Assembly: GCA_963556145.1 (NCBI GenBank)
Contig: OY744468.1
Location: 372,001-436,000 of the forward strand
DNA length: 64,000 nucleotides
Direction: 5' to 3'
Source of the DNA: Hygrocybe punicea
Lineage: Eukaryota > Basidiomycota > Agaricomycetes > Agaricales > Hygrophoraceae
Shown here piece after piece: positions 12,278 to 22,821 of the stretch. The notes beneath the pieces were generated by a model. It had not been told where the DNA came from, made no database searches, and was given only the letters and a program-made list of their open reading frames with translations. Within the stretch, counting starts at the first letter, position 1. Each line of letters opens with the position of its first letter. The position numbers were made by a program, and so were the translations under genes.

Positions 12278-12545
12278 CTACTGGCTACTTGCCTTAGCTG
12301 TGGTAATACTAGAGCTGGATGTATTATTCCAGGTACTTTGTAATTCAAAGGACCCATCATTGATGCCAACTTGTAAGGCTCCAGGTAAGAATTCCCCACC
12401 CACTGGCAGGTCAGTGACATCAACACAGTAGTTGTGTTCAAATTGTTTGCCCAATAATCCATAGGTCTTAACATATTGATGCTCTATGAACACTCCATCC
12501 ATTCCATCCTCACCATACATAAGGCAAGCTGCCCCATGATTGCCA
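12278..12545 (-). pseudogene. rpb1: Captured fragment of RNA polymerase II largest subunit (RPB1)
   Basis: The minus strand encodes GNHGAACL-MYGEDGMDG...IEHQ, then FEHNYCVDVTDLPVGGEFLPG. This matches the conserved QF(I/V)YGEDGMD...IEKQ...FE..YRVDVTD segment of the Rpb1 subunit of RNA polymerase II. Only ~80 residues are present, with no start codon, no flanking RPB1 sequence and an unrelated 3' extension. It is therefore an exon fragment inside the transposon block, not a gene. The YRVD arginine is now Cys (CGT to TGT), another C-to-T change at CpG. Identification is from motif memory; a protein search would confirm it. Confidence 0.7.
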
Positions 12546-12689
12546 AGATATATTTAATTTTCAATAATCCCAACTTTCTGCATTCTGAGAAACCAAACAG
12601 CAACACTATATTGATAACTACAAGTCTGTTGAAGACATTGTAGGACTATCTACACACATACTAGAAAGAAAATGTTTCACTACTGCCCA

Positions 12690-14343
12690 TTATTTCCTGT
12701 TGGCCCTCTCAGCCTTCTTGATACGATCCGTGTCCTTCTGCGCAAACTTGAGAATTCGTTTCGCGATTCCAATTGGGATATTGCAAACGGTCGAGAAATG
12801 GGTGATAGTCTCATTAGCAAGGCCTTCACCGGCAAGCTCGTGGATGCGCCTGAACCCATTCACCCGGATGGCATCAGTATACTGGGAAAAATTATCTCCA
12901 TTGACGCCCCGAGCACTGGAGTCGAGTGCAGCAAGCCAAGTGGGGATGGCTGGGAAGACATTGGGGATGTCATCGAAATCTACGCTGTCTGAGCTGGGGA
13001 TGTGCAGCCCATCACGTCGGGAGCGAGATGATTTTTTGGGTATGGCTGATGGAGGGGTGTACAGGGAATAGTGGTGCCTCGATCCACCATATGGAGGTGG
13101 CATCTAAATGATGATCGGTTGAGCCGCACCACTTGTAGCAGCAACTTGAGCGGGTTTCGCATTTACATGCCGGCGAGAGGAAGCATCACCAAGCTTCAAC
13201 TGGACAGGTGGCAAGATGGTTGAATCATACAAGCCGTTTGCCTGACGTGGACTACAATGAGTCTCATTAAGCAATAAATAAACGGGGGACTCACGAGAAG
13301 CATGCCCCAGAGACTTAGATCAGTTATTTGTAAGGTGTAGTGATGGCCCTCCAGATATTTGACACAGGGTTTGCCATCGTGAAGAGGACATTTGAGGTTC
13401 TCTGTAATCTCGGCAATGTAATCGGCGGATGTCTTCGACATTTTCTTCCCCGATTCGGTGTCGTTCCCACTCTCCTCATCTGTGTCCGCTTGTTTCTTCC
13501 TCTTGGCCTTCACCTTGTCCAAGGATGTAGTCAGTCCGGTACATAGTATTATCAATTGAGTTATTACCTTGTCCTTCTTATCATCTGCCTGTCTCTTTCC
13601 ACCCTTGCGAGACGTTTCGCGTTGATCGACGAGAATAATCTGAAATGCCTTCTTTTTACCTTTAGCCTTAGCCATCTGATTCAACTCTGTCCATGCGGCA
13701 TCAAATAACGCAGCAAGGTGAGTTGCTTTGGTGAGTAGGAGAGGTCACGCCTTGGCAGTCCATGTGCTAAACTTATAGGCCACCTCGAGTTCAGAACGCC
13801 GAATATCCATCACATCAGTAACCTCGCTACAAAACATACTCCAAGTGATGTCGGATGAAAGTTTTTGCACGTCGGATGCGGTCCCGATAGGGATATTGAA
13901 TTCGAGGCAGAGAGCATCTGTAAATTAGCGTAAGCATAGGAAATATGTGAATAAAAAATCAGCAAACCTTCGGGTTCGGAATCAGCATCAGAATCCGAGC
14001 TGAAGCCTTTGATGACGTCAAATTCTTCATTGCGTTTTGCGTCCGCAGCCCCAGCTGGCCCAAGAAGCTCCTTGACGAGGATGTTGACATCGTGGGTGTC
14101 TCACTTGTTGTCGGAGCCAGGAGGTGGATTGTATACCTCGTCGCGATCTAGCACTTCGACATCTGGCTCCGAGTTGTCTAGTCTGTTGTTGTCACGCACT
14201 TTGTAGGCTGGCGTTGGTTTGGGACGTGTTCGAGGACGAGGGGGCGTAGGGCTTTTGCCAGCCTCAACCGGCAGGTCCTTAGGGACAGGAGCTGCCTGGT
14301 GTGCTTTGGGACCTTGGCTTTGTTTTTGTCGAGCATTCCCCAT
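12690..14343 (-). pseudogene. SAM-like-tail hypothetical protein (copy 1), two in-frame TGA
   Basis: Member of an agaricomycete hypothetical-protein family without known function. Model complement(12690..13241, 13295..13513, 13568..13917, 13968..14343), 498 codons, phases consistent. Order: Pro/Arg/Lys-rich N-terminus, acidic stretch, a module around YKFSTW, a Lys-rich linker, a CPLH..GKPC...H..L...DLSLWG motif, a Pro-rich spacer, and a C-terminal ~70-residue helical module (IPTWLAALD...FSQYTDAIRVNGFRRIHELA...) that looks like a SAM-type domain. In-frame TGA at 14101-14103 and 13745-13747 interrupt otherwise continuous exons; CGA would mend both. It sits tail-to-tail with transposase copy 1. 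Relatives in this window are at 26.5-28.7 kb and 48.1-48.4 kb. The SAM label is inference from helix pattern. Confidence 0.7.
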
Positions 14344-14449
14344 GCAAGTCGCGATGAAGGATGATCGATGATGACTTCGGCCGTTTCCGCAGTAACACAC
14401 GATTTGATTTGGCTCTCAAGCAACAAATATATTTATATAAGTATAGTAC

Positions 14450-14935
14450 ATGTCTCATATATGAAGGATAGACCAGCCATGCACAAACAGAACAGATAGA
14501 TGTCGAGAAAAATGGCTGGAGGTAGATAGTATAGTACAGAGGTTCCAAGCTGCCTGTAAAGCCGAGTACTGAGTGTGGTCAGCTTGTGGCGACGCATGCA
14601 CCTGGGGTAGACATACCATGAAAGGTTCCATATAGTTCCTGGACAACATCTCTCCACTAGGTAATGCAGATATGCTCACAGTGTCAGGGCGGCGTTGGGT
14701 GACATCTGGGTTTTCCTACGGTGAAAATTCAAGTGATTCAGCACAAAAACTTCATGGGCATCTGGGGAGGACATACCTGGGTTATTTCGGCCCAATTCCA
14801 GCTTGGTATCTCCCCGCGATGCACCAGAAATGTTCTCTGAGAGGGTGACAAGGCCCAAATTTTGATCGTGCCCATACTTGAGAAATGGGGCCTGAAAGTT
14901 GGTTGTGGCCACCTGGAGAGGGATGAGGGGATGAC
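14450..14935 (-). repeat. Right copy of ~485-bp inverted repeat
   Basis: Inverse partner of 9243-9725, differing by only a few substitutions plus a short indel. On the outer side the sequence continues into ATTAGATGGAAATG..., which has no counterpart at the left copy. Only the repeat itself is therefore shared. Confidence 0.85.
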
Positions 14936-16376
14936 AGAACAGAAAGAATTAGATGGAAATGTTGAGAATTGGATGAGAAACGGCTCACCGATGTTTCGTA
15001 TGCCAGAGTGACAAAAGTCGCGTGTTACGCGTGATGTGACAACCTTTCTGAAAACGGCAATAATCAACTGGTATGACTGCTTATACTGCACCGAACACAT
15101 GGAACACGTTCAGTGTGTTTGGTGGACATGTTCGTTGGGGATTGTTGGATTGATACAGCTAGATATACTACACTGAACATGTCCACTGAACACATTGAAC
15201 ATGTTCGATGTGTTCGGTGCAGTATAACCAGTCATACCAGTTGATTAACATCTGCCAAACATGTCCACTGAACACACCAAACATGTTTGATGTGTTCAGT
15301 GCAATATCTGGTCATACTGGTTGATTAACATCCACCCAAAATGTCCACTGAACACACTGAACATGTTCGGTGTAGTATATCTAGTCCTTCTAGATCCATC
15401 CTACAAGTCAGACTTAAGAGATGCGATAAAATCAAAAGTCACAATGAGATTGAAGGGTCAGACAGTGAGAGAACTTGATGGAATGTGAAGAGAATGGAAC
15501 TAGGATGAAGGGAAAGCTCTGAGATGAAGGGGGAATGACAGTCTGTCTTGATTCTCTTGGGGTTCTCTGTCTAGTGGCTCATACAGGCAGGTATTTAAAC
15601 TGTCAGGACAAAGGAAGAGAGATGAAAGGATGATACTAAAAGGAGATATGTGAGATAAAGGGCATATAGAAGAAAGGATAGGTAAAGAGAATGATAAATG
15701 AATATAGAGAACAAAGAGAAGAAAGGAAATACTTCAAAGTGCGATAACTAAATATCTCCAAAGTCACAGAAGATCGCAATAGTCATGATGTGATCGGAAG
15801 GTCAAAGAGTGGTAAGTTGCATCAAATCGCAAGGAATCATAATGTATATATAATCAGAGCTCAGGATGGCTGAGTGCATATCAATGCTATACATGTGGAT
15901 TTGTCTGTGTGCAAGTACTAGTGTTGGACAACTTCCAAGCTCACGCCACATCAAAAACATAAATAAATAGATCTGTTTATGCAAAGAAGCTGAACATGAG
16001 GTTGAACATGTGTGGATTGATGTGGTCATGTGGTTGTGACATCTGTATTTATAGTCTGGAGCATTGAGTAATAAATCCACCCATTTCTTTTTCTCTCAAA
16101 TCACCTCACATGTCAACCAAATTTTTTTATTTCATCCACCATGTCATTGCCCATCATCAAAACCTCAACACCTGCTATCAATCCTGTGGCATTCAAATAC
16201 TGGCCTGATGCGCTGCCCAAAAAGCTGCAGGAGCTACATCACACTTTCCAAATCCAGTACATGGTCCCACCCAAGATTCCAGCACCCAACCAGGAATCCA
16301 GCACTGCAAACACTCATCTCAGAGCATTCAGCAAGATATTACCAACTGACTTGGGATGCCTGAAAATGAGATTGCC
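14936..16376. repeat. Spacer with palindromic GTTCGGTGT cluster
   Basis: At 15058-15380 four or five ~85-bp units carry GAACACATTGAACATGTTC-type words in both orientations; 15058-15140 is roughly the inverse of 15180-15250. This gives strong local foldback potential. The rest (15400-16376) is purine-rich or unremarkable and holds no supported gene. Confidence 0.6.
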
Positions 16377-17020
16377 CAACTGACTTGGGAACAGCTGAAT
16401 CAGGCTGAGATATATCCTGGGCCAACTGGGATGGTCCAGGCTGATCTTCTCAGGATATATCCTGGGCCAACTGGAATGGTTCAGGCTGATGTTCCCAGGA
16501 TATATCCTGGCCCAACTGACATGGTTGAGGCTGAATTTCTCAGGATATATCCTGGCCCAACTAGGATGGTTCAGGCTGATGTTTCCAACATATATCCTGG
16601 GCAAACTGAGATGGTCTAGGCTGGTGCTGTCAGGATATATCCTGGCCCAACTGAGAGGGTTCAGGCTGAATTTCTCAGGATATATCCTGGCCCAACTGAC
16701 ATGGTCCAGCCTGATGTTCTCAGGATATATCCTGTGCCAACTGACATGGTTCAGGCTGATGTTCGCAGAATATATCCTGGCCCAACTGACATGGTCCAGG
16801 CTGATGTTCCCAGGATACATCCTGGCCCAACTGACATTGTCTAGCCTGATTTCCCATGATATATCCTCAGCCAACTGACATTGTCCAGGCTGATTTCCTT
16901 AAGATATACCCTGGCCCCACTGACATGGTTTAGGTTGATTTTCTCAGGACACCCAACTGGGATGGTCTAGGCTGATGTTATCAGGATATCTCCTGGACCA
17001 ACTAGGATAGTCTTGGCTGA
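16377..17020. repeat. 45-bp minisatellite, about 14 copies
   Basis: A tandem array with a unit of about 45 bp (AGGATATATCCTGGCCCAAC...ATGGTTCAGGCTGATGTT). Because 45 is a multiple of three, it is open as 15-residue repeats on both strands (RIYPGNISLNHVSWA-like on the minus strand). Each unit contains the palindrome GGATATATCC. No gene is inferred. Confidence 0.9.
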
Positions 17021-17439
17021 TGCTAACCTTCCCAATTATAACATTTCTGTTGAAGATTATCTTTTGGTTGATGTCCTTAATTCACTATTTATTGTCTGCT
17101 ATTCATAAAACAAAGGTAACATGACTGTGTATTCTTCACAAAGTATCATATACTTCAACAAACAATTTAGAAGTTCCATATTTCATGTCACCATTCTCAT
17201 TACATTCAAAGAATGATAGAACTTCTATTTTTGGTTGTTACTTGTAGAGCACTTATTGCTATTTGCAGTTATTATGGCACATGTAACATAATCACAACTT
17301 GTGTTTTCTTGGCTAGACTAGAGGACGGAGTGTGATGTATATAGCGATGTGATCTAGACTCTTGTCATAGGTTTTGTGGGGGAAATCAGGAGTCATGTCT
17401 AGTGTGAGATAAGAAAAGGAGAGATCTACATAAACACAA
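17021..17439. other. Spacer, nothing recognised
   Basis: AT-rich sequence between the minisatellite and the recombinase fragment. No coding exon or clear repeat was recognised. Confidence 0.4.
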
Positions 17440-17499
17440 CTACCGATCTGGGTGTACTGTACAGGCGGAGATGGTCTGCCCAAAAGAGGCGACGAAGGA

Positions 17500-17768
17500 G
17501 AACTGACAACAGGGAAGCCTGGATGGAAAGCCCACCACCAAAAAGCCTAAAATGAAACTAAGGGAGAGGCCCAACATGGACGCCCCTTCGGCTGCGTGCA
17601 AATGAAGACGCGGGAGCAAGGAGTTCGTAGAACAGTGCAATAAGTTCCAAATCCCTCCAGTAATGAAGAAATGCATCCGAGAACCAGCGTCTGAGCATCT
17701 TGACAATGTCAGAAGGAACACCACAGAGTAATAATTCAGTCGTGCTGCCAATGCGGAAGCTGTGACCT
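17500..17768 (-). pseudogene. Tyrosine recombinase C-terminal fragment
   Basis: The minus strand reads GHSFRIGSTTELLL, then GVPSDIVKML, then FSDAFLHYWRDLE. This is the C-terminal active-site region of basidiomycete tyrosine recombinases (Crypton/DIRS type), with the arginine of FRIG and a candidate nucleophile tyrosine in HYW. No N-terminal part lies nearby. The fragment ends abruptly at about 17768, where Gypsy integrase sequence begins on the opposite strand, so this is a chimeric junction of two dead elements. Confidence 0.7.
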
Positions 17769-18060
17769 GTAAAGGCGGGACTGCGATCAAAAAGGCACTC
17801 AACAGAAAAATGTACCCCCAGTACTTAGGACCACTTATCGTTGTATCCAGAAACTTCGGTGGAGCATATGTCCTGTGTGAATTAGACGGATCAGTGTTAC
17901 ATCGCCCAGTAGCCACGTCATTCCATACTTTGCCAGGAAAACAATCGAATTCCTGGATCACCTGCTTGATATCAACACCGAATGACTTCACGACATGCAG
18001 CAATCCAAGAACAGCAGTGATGAAGAACCTGACTCAGCCCGTGATGACTCCAACAGCGAT
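17769..18060 (+). pseudogene. Gypsy integrase C-terminal fragment
   Basis: The plus strand encodes IKKALNRKMYPQYLGPLIVVSRNFGG, then AYVLCELDGSVLHRPVA. This is the barrel-like domain at the end of Ty3/Gypsy polyproteins in basidiomycetes. It is fused at its left edge to the recombinase fragment and loses similarity after about 17930. It is unrelated to the Gypsy element at 44-54 kb, whose integrase is missing from this window. (The two stretches quoted are separate parts of one reading frame.). Confidence 0.65.
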
Positions 18061-18289
18061 ACTGACAGCAATGGCGATGATAACTACTGACGAAGTTTTC
18101 GTTTTGAAGCAGTTGTATGGCAATCATCTTCGCAATGGTTGGCCCATATTCGACAATGATGATACTTCATTCCGAGCCGTTTACTTTAATTTTTTCCTTA
18201 TGTTCGCACTTTTGGTGACAAGTTTGTTTTTACAAGTGATATAGAAATGATATACATTACAAAAAACAACAAAACAAAAATTGCATCAT

Positions 18290-18820
18290 GAAAGGAGGAG
18301 CTCTCGACGCTCCTATTGGCGATTCTACTGCGCCCTATTCTCCATCTCCCTCAGCATGGATTCCAGCTCGACCACATTTCTTCGATGAGCTTCAGCACAA
18401 ACATGCACTGGTGCAAGCTCATCTCGCAAGACTGCTAATTCCCCCACTTGAAATTCACCATCAGTCTCCTTTGCCTTCCCTTTGAGACTGCATTTCACTA
18501 TGGAACCCTGGAATTGCGATGATGATGCAACCGATGGTCCGGCGACTCCTAGAAATTCCACTTCAAATGTCAATATGGCAACATAGATGGCATTGCGATG
18601 CATGTTTAGGCCTCCTCAACTTAGTAAACCATCATCTTCCCTTGCGAGTAACCCCTTCCCAATAACAACTTCGATGGTTGGGAACGCATTTGGCACAGCA
18701 AAGTTCCGAATCACCAATGTTGCATGCGATTTCCTGGCAAACACAATTATCACACCTCTGTATGCAATCATCAAATGTGGACTAATGTCTGAGAAATTTG
18801 TGCTCACCTTTCCTTTCACT
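18290..18820 (-). pseudogene. Coiled-coil fragment, possible relative of the 19.2-20.4 kb gene
   Basis: A 92-codon frame (18325-18603) ends in a charged helix (VLRDELAPVHV..., EAHRRNVVELESMLREMENRAQ) after a KGKAKE basic patch. This resembles the KGKGKVKQRL-plus-coiled-coil tail of the neighbouring Cys-rich gene. An open stretch upstream (18616-18819) may belong to it. No start or splice model is convincing, so it is probably a second, broken copy. Confidence 0.35.
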
Positions 18821-19179
18821 GGAAGTAACTCCAGGTGGTCACCACTTCACCTCCATTTGAAAAGCTGTGAAGGACTATCTTCTGATGCCAGAGACCCAGT
18901 AGACGACTTGACAAGTTGATCAACAAAGTCATTACCAGACTGACACCAGTGGCTTGAGAAGTGCTTGACAGTGCAGGAGACGACATGATGGAAGATAAGC
19001 AAGATCGGATAGTTTACCCAGTTGGTGATCCATCAACTACGCAATGCAACCTATCATGTGACAAATGCGGGGATTCCAAATCTGTTTACCTCATACTTCG
19101 TGCGACTTAAAATTGGCCAGCGACACAGTGCAAAAAAGGAAAATAAAATAAAATAAAAATAATGACTAACGTACGACTA

Positions 19180-20412
19180 CTATAGCCATTCGCTCAAATG
19201 GTCGTGCTCCGCCTCAAGGGTCTCCATGAATCGCTGGTACGTCATCGCCTTCAAACGCATTCGTGTGAGCTCTTCTTCCAGTGATGACAGCTCAGCCTTG
19301 ATCTCCTCACAAAGCCTCTGTTTTACCTTTCCCTTACCCTTCAACAAATGTGGTCCGGGTTTCAATGACGAGCTTCGACCGCTAGGAGGTTGCTCTCCGA
19401 TCCAGGCCATGCCTAAAAGAAAAATGAACATCTTGGTCAGAAGATCATTGAAGAAATAGACAAATGACTGACCTTTTGGGGGATCGGACTCCTTTGACTT
19501 GCCAACCTTCACGTGTTTCGCTCGCGATCTCACCCCTAGTCTGCTGACCCCGTCCCAGAAACAGCCCTTCCAATCATTGAGGCACTTGCAACATTTCACG
19601 TCAAACTCGCTGTACTCGCATGGTGGGTTTGTTTTGAACACTTTGCAGTGATCGCACTGAGAATCCGAGTTAGCAACATGACACAAGAGGAATTATGATC
19701 ACTTACTTTACCATGAACAGTGAGAAGCCCGGTGGGCTCGTCATCGTCACTATCATGCTCCTTTCACTTGTTATTCGGTTTCCTATCCGATGAGTCATCC
19801 TTGTCTTTGCCATCCTCCTCATTGACCAGATTGAAGAGTGCATTGAGTGCCTCCTTGAGTTGTTGAGCATTGATTTGCATCATTTTGAACTTGTGATAGA
19901 GGTTTACTTGGTCAAGTTTTATCTTCTCGACTTGATTGGCCTCGACCCGCGCCTTGATGGCTGCTGCCTCCTCAAAGAGACACCGTTGATCAGACTCGCG
20001 ACGAAGTCGTTCCGTCTCTTCCGCCAGTCACTCCTCATCCTCGACCTTCCTCTTTGTGGCCTTGCATTCTTTGACCACTTTTGACAGAGTTGGCATCAGG
20101 ATTGAGCTGCCCCAACTCACCCAGCCTTCCTCAGACACCTCCTTGAATAACCCAGGAGCATCTTCGACCCACTTACTGACCGCTGGAGCAGCCTCTTCAC
20201 CCCAAGTCTCGGTAACGTCGCGATATTGCATCTAGACCGACCTAGTGTTTAGTGCAGAACTGAAAAGCGAAAGAACTTACAATAGCCTGGATGAATTTTC
20301 GCCCCCAGCCCTCAAGCTCAGGCTTCTCCACGGATGATTCCCTCAGCATTGAATTGACAAGGCCTGCAATCTTGTCCTTGAAAGCAGTGCAGACGTTGAT
20401 GGTCAAAGACAT
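19180..20412 (-). pseudogene. Cys-cluster, coiled-coil hypothetical protein, two in-frame TGA
   Basis: Agaricomycete hypothetical family, possibly a DNA-binding regulator. Model complement(19180..19412, ~19473..19656, 19707..20231, 20281..20412), 357 codons with consistent phases. The N-terminal ~100 residues are Trp-rich. A long charged helix (AEETERLRRESDQR, ...) and an acidic stretch follow. Next is a compact cysteine set CDHC...CEY...CCKCLNDWKGC, like zinc-cluster motifs in this kind of protein. The end is KGKGKVKQRL with a coiled coil. TGA at 20028-20030 and 19764-19766 break open exons, and CGA would mend each. Zinc binding is inferred from cysteine spacing only. Confidence 0.6.
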
Positions 20413-21224
20413 TTTGGCGACAGAATGTTGGTGCGATGAAGTGGCAGTGATGGTGATAAAAGAAGCAGAAGAAGATTCTAGAGAAGTTCTCACAATTTGC
20501 GCATTATTTAGAAGGTCACGTGATCTGATCAGATGTGGATTGACTGAGGAGTCAGGACAGTCAAAATTTCAGTATTGGGCAAGATGATACACACTCACCC
20601 ACGCTGACCACTGAATCAATGAATCGAACAGGTTCTAGCTATCCTTCAAAATGGGCCCAACATGTTGTGAGTTTGTGATGGCTTGTGACCACTTGTGCGA
20701 CCTCTCGATCATATTGCAAACATCTCTGATGAAGTCATGGACCAAGATAGAAAACCTTGGAATCGGATCGAGCCCTGGACTCTCATATAATCATTCACCT
20801 TTCATACAGCAAGGCCCCATTTCATCTTAGATAGACTAACTCATTTAGAACATCCCTTTCTTCCACCAGACTCCTTTGTTCTTCCTTTGTTACAAGACCA
20901 TCTTCATCCTCCTTTTAGCACCCTTTTTGGCTATGTTTTCATGTGATTCATACATGTTCCTTTCTTTCGACCCCTATTAGAGTAAGTTTCTTTCTTTCCA
21001 CAACTTTTTACTTCACCTCCAATCTCCGACCGTCGATATATAAAATAGCTATGTAGATTACACTTAATCACCAGAGAGCGCATTTTTCCCCCCTTCCCAC
21101 TTCATTGTATCACTCTCGAAAATCATTACGACATTATTTTCTTCGAGCTCAACCATCGCTGACTTGAGTTCAATACCTCGACTCTCTATCGTTGTTGCGA
21201 CTTTAATCGCTAAGTTGCACTATT
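20413..21224. other. Spacer, no gene seen
   Basis: No coding exon or clear repeat was recognised between the Cys-cluster pseudogene start and the MITE. Confidence 0.4.
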
Positions 21225-21693
21225 AGGGCAGGTCAAGGGTATGCAATACCCCCAGGGGTTAAGAGTACGGGTACCACGGGTTAAGGGTACGAGTCCAGCC
21301 TCAGAATACCCGCAGTACCCACACAGGTATGGGCTGTATTCTTTTTGGGAGAAGAAACATCAAAAACTCAATTTTTGGGGTATTTTTCACTATTTTTGAG
21401 GGATATAATGAGAATCATTGCTTGTAAAAATATGTAAAAATGCTCTTAACACTCCCCACAGTATTCTGAACATTGTGCTCCTTTATACTAAAGGGATCCG
21501 ACCAGTATTCAGTCCACAATAACCATAAAAACCACCAAAAACAGGTAAAAATGGGGTATTTTGCATGTTTCTTCCTGTACCCCTGCAAAACCCGTGCCAT
21601 ACCCGTACTTTTGGCCTCGGGTACGTACCCGTGATGGGTACGGGTCCGAGTACAGCCCCAGAGCACTGCGGGTGTACCCCTGACTGGCCATAT
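21225..21693. mobile_element. hAT-type MITE with 8-bp target duplication
   Basis: A 469-bp element flanked by GCACTATT at 21217-21224 and 21694-21701. The ends are imperfect inverted repeats built on GTCARGGGTA, and subterminal zones are packed with GGGTAC/GTACCC words. There is no coding capacity. An 8-bp duplication plus short terminal repeats fits a non-autonomous hAT-like element. Similar GGGTA-rich DNA occurs at 37.6 kb and 55.3-56.1 kb. Confidence 0.75.
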
Positions 21694-22439
21694 GCACTAT
21701 TGATTGCAATTGTTGCGATACTTGTAGAAGCTAATTACCTCACTTACTTGCAATCCCACCAGTTGTAGAGTGTTGTTTTTAGTGCACAGCACCTCGACTT
21801 GCGTATCAGCGCTAGTCAGTTAAACATGTGACGTTCCTCAACAAAATGAACAACTTAACACATCAGGAATCTCAACATTTAGTCAGGATCTAAAGTTATT
21901 TCTAAAGTTAGCAGCAAAATATAATCTTTGGATTTACATTTAGGCCAAATCTAAGGATTGAATTTAAGTCATGAATAAATAAATGTCTAAATTAATTGTT
22001 TTCTCTTGTCTTTAGATTGGTCCTGCAATCAAAATAATCATCCATGCTAAAGTGTGAAAGGAAAGTATAATTTAGTTTTTAGTTTACTCTGGTTTGTTAG
22101 TCCACATTCAAGCATCACTTAAAAAGTTATAATTTCAATGTAATTAAAATATTTAATTTATTGGGTATCAAAATGTACCATTTTGGGAGTTATCAAAAGT
22201 TAACATTCCATCAGAACTAAGAGCCAGTTCGGCTACTGGGTCACTAGATAACGTGAGACATTAGATATGGCTATGGCAATGTGGTACATGGTGGAGCTGG
22301 AAATATCCTTATCAATACTATGGACAGCAAAGCACACTTCCAAGCTAGCCACAGACGACGAGTTCATACTGTCCTCATCAGCTTTTCTCAGAAGTCTTCT
22401 CAATGTCAAAAGCGAAGGACAAAGATTAAGAGCAGAAGG
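21694..22439. other. AT-rich spacer
   Basis: No gene supported. A short motif (TAGTCAGTTAAACATGTGACGT, 21811-21850) resembles one at 63331-63370, so both may be edges of the same dispersed repeat. Confidence 0.45.
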
Positions 22440-22678
22440 ATCCAACTCGAGTCCAGTGGAATGAAGCAAAATCTATAGCCCTTCTTGATTATTTGATCAA
22501 ACACAAGGCAGAAGCGGGCAATGGAATAATTTTTGAGCTCACCACATTCCAGGCTGCTGTTCCCAGTGTTGGCTTACACTATGTCAAAGGTCTCAAGAAG
22601 ATGGCCAAGATGCTCAAAGGAAGATATGGTGTAGTACATTGTCTTGAACATTATTGGGGAAAAATATACAATTGACTT
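22440..22678 (+). pseudogene. Myb/SANT-like DNA-binding fragment
   Basis: The plus strand encodes DPTRVQWNEAKSIALLDYLI, then KHKAEAGNGIIFELTTFQAAV. This matches the first helices of the fungal Myb/SANT-like domain (W...ALI.YL..HKAEAGDG.NF). The usual K.QN.WA.LK helix is barely recognisable and the frame closes at 22675. No partner exons or transposase lie beside it. Treated as a broken copy. Confidence 0.5.
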
Positions 22679-22821
22679 GATTTATTAGATTAAATCAACC
22701 TACAACCTCATCTGCACCTGAAAACCATATCAGGAGTACACTGGGATGATATAACTTGAGCTAGAGGGCCATTGCATTACATGCATGGCAGTACCGAGTC
22801 TGGGTTTTTTCTGTTTTAAGC

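Larger units (their letters stand above)
9243..14935. mobile_element. Composite block 1: transposase + RPB1 fragment + SAM-like-tail gene
   Basis: Bounded by the ~485-bp inverted repeats. It contains the Tc1/mariner transposase (+), a captured RPB1 piece (-) and a SAM-like-tail gene (-), transcribed towards each other. The true ends and a TA duplication were not located, so the inverted repeats may be either terminal repeats or later insertions flanking a decayed element. The same gene pairing recurs at 25.9-34.4 kb and 47.9-48.9 kb. Confidence 0.5.

Noticed and set aside
9243..14935. Treating the 485-bp repeats as proven TIRs
   Set aside because: No TA duplication at their outer edges and different flanks; kept only as inverted repeats.
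16314..16878. 187- and 129-codon frames on opposite strands
   Set aside because: Produced by the 45-bp minisatellite period; not a protein gene.
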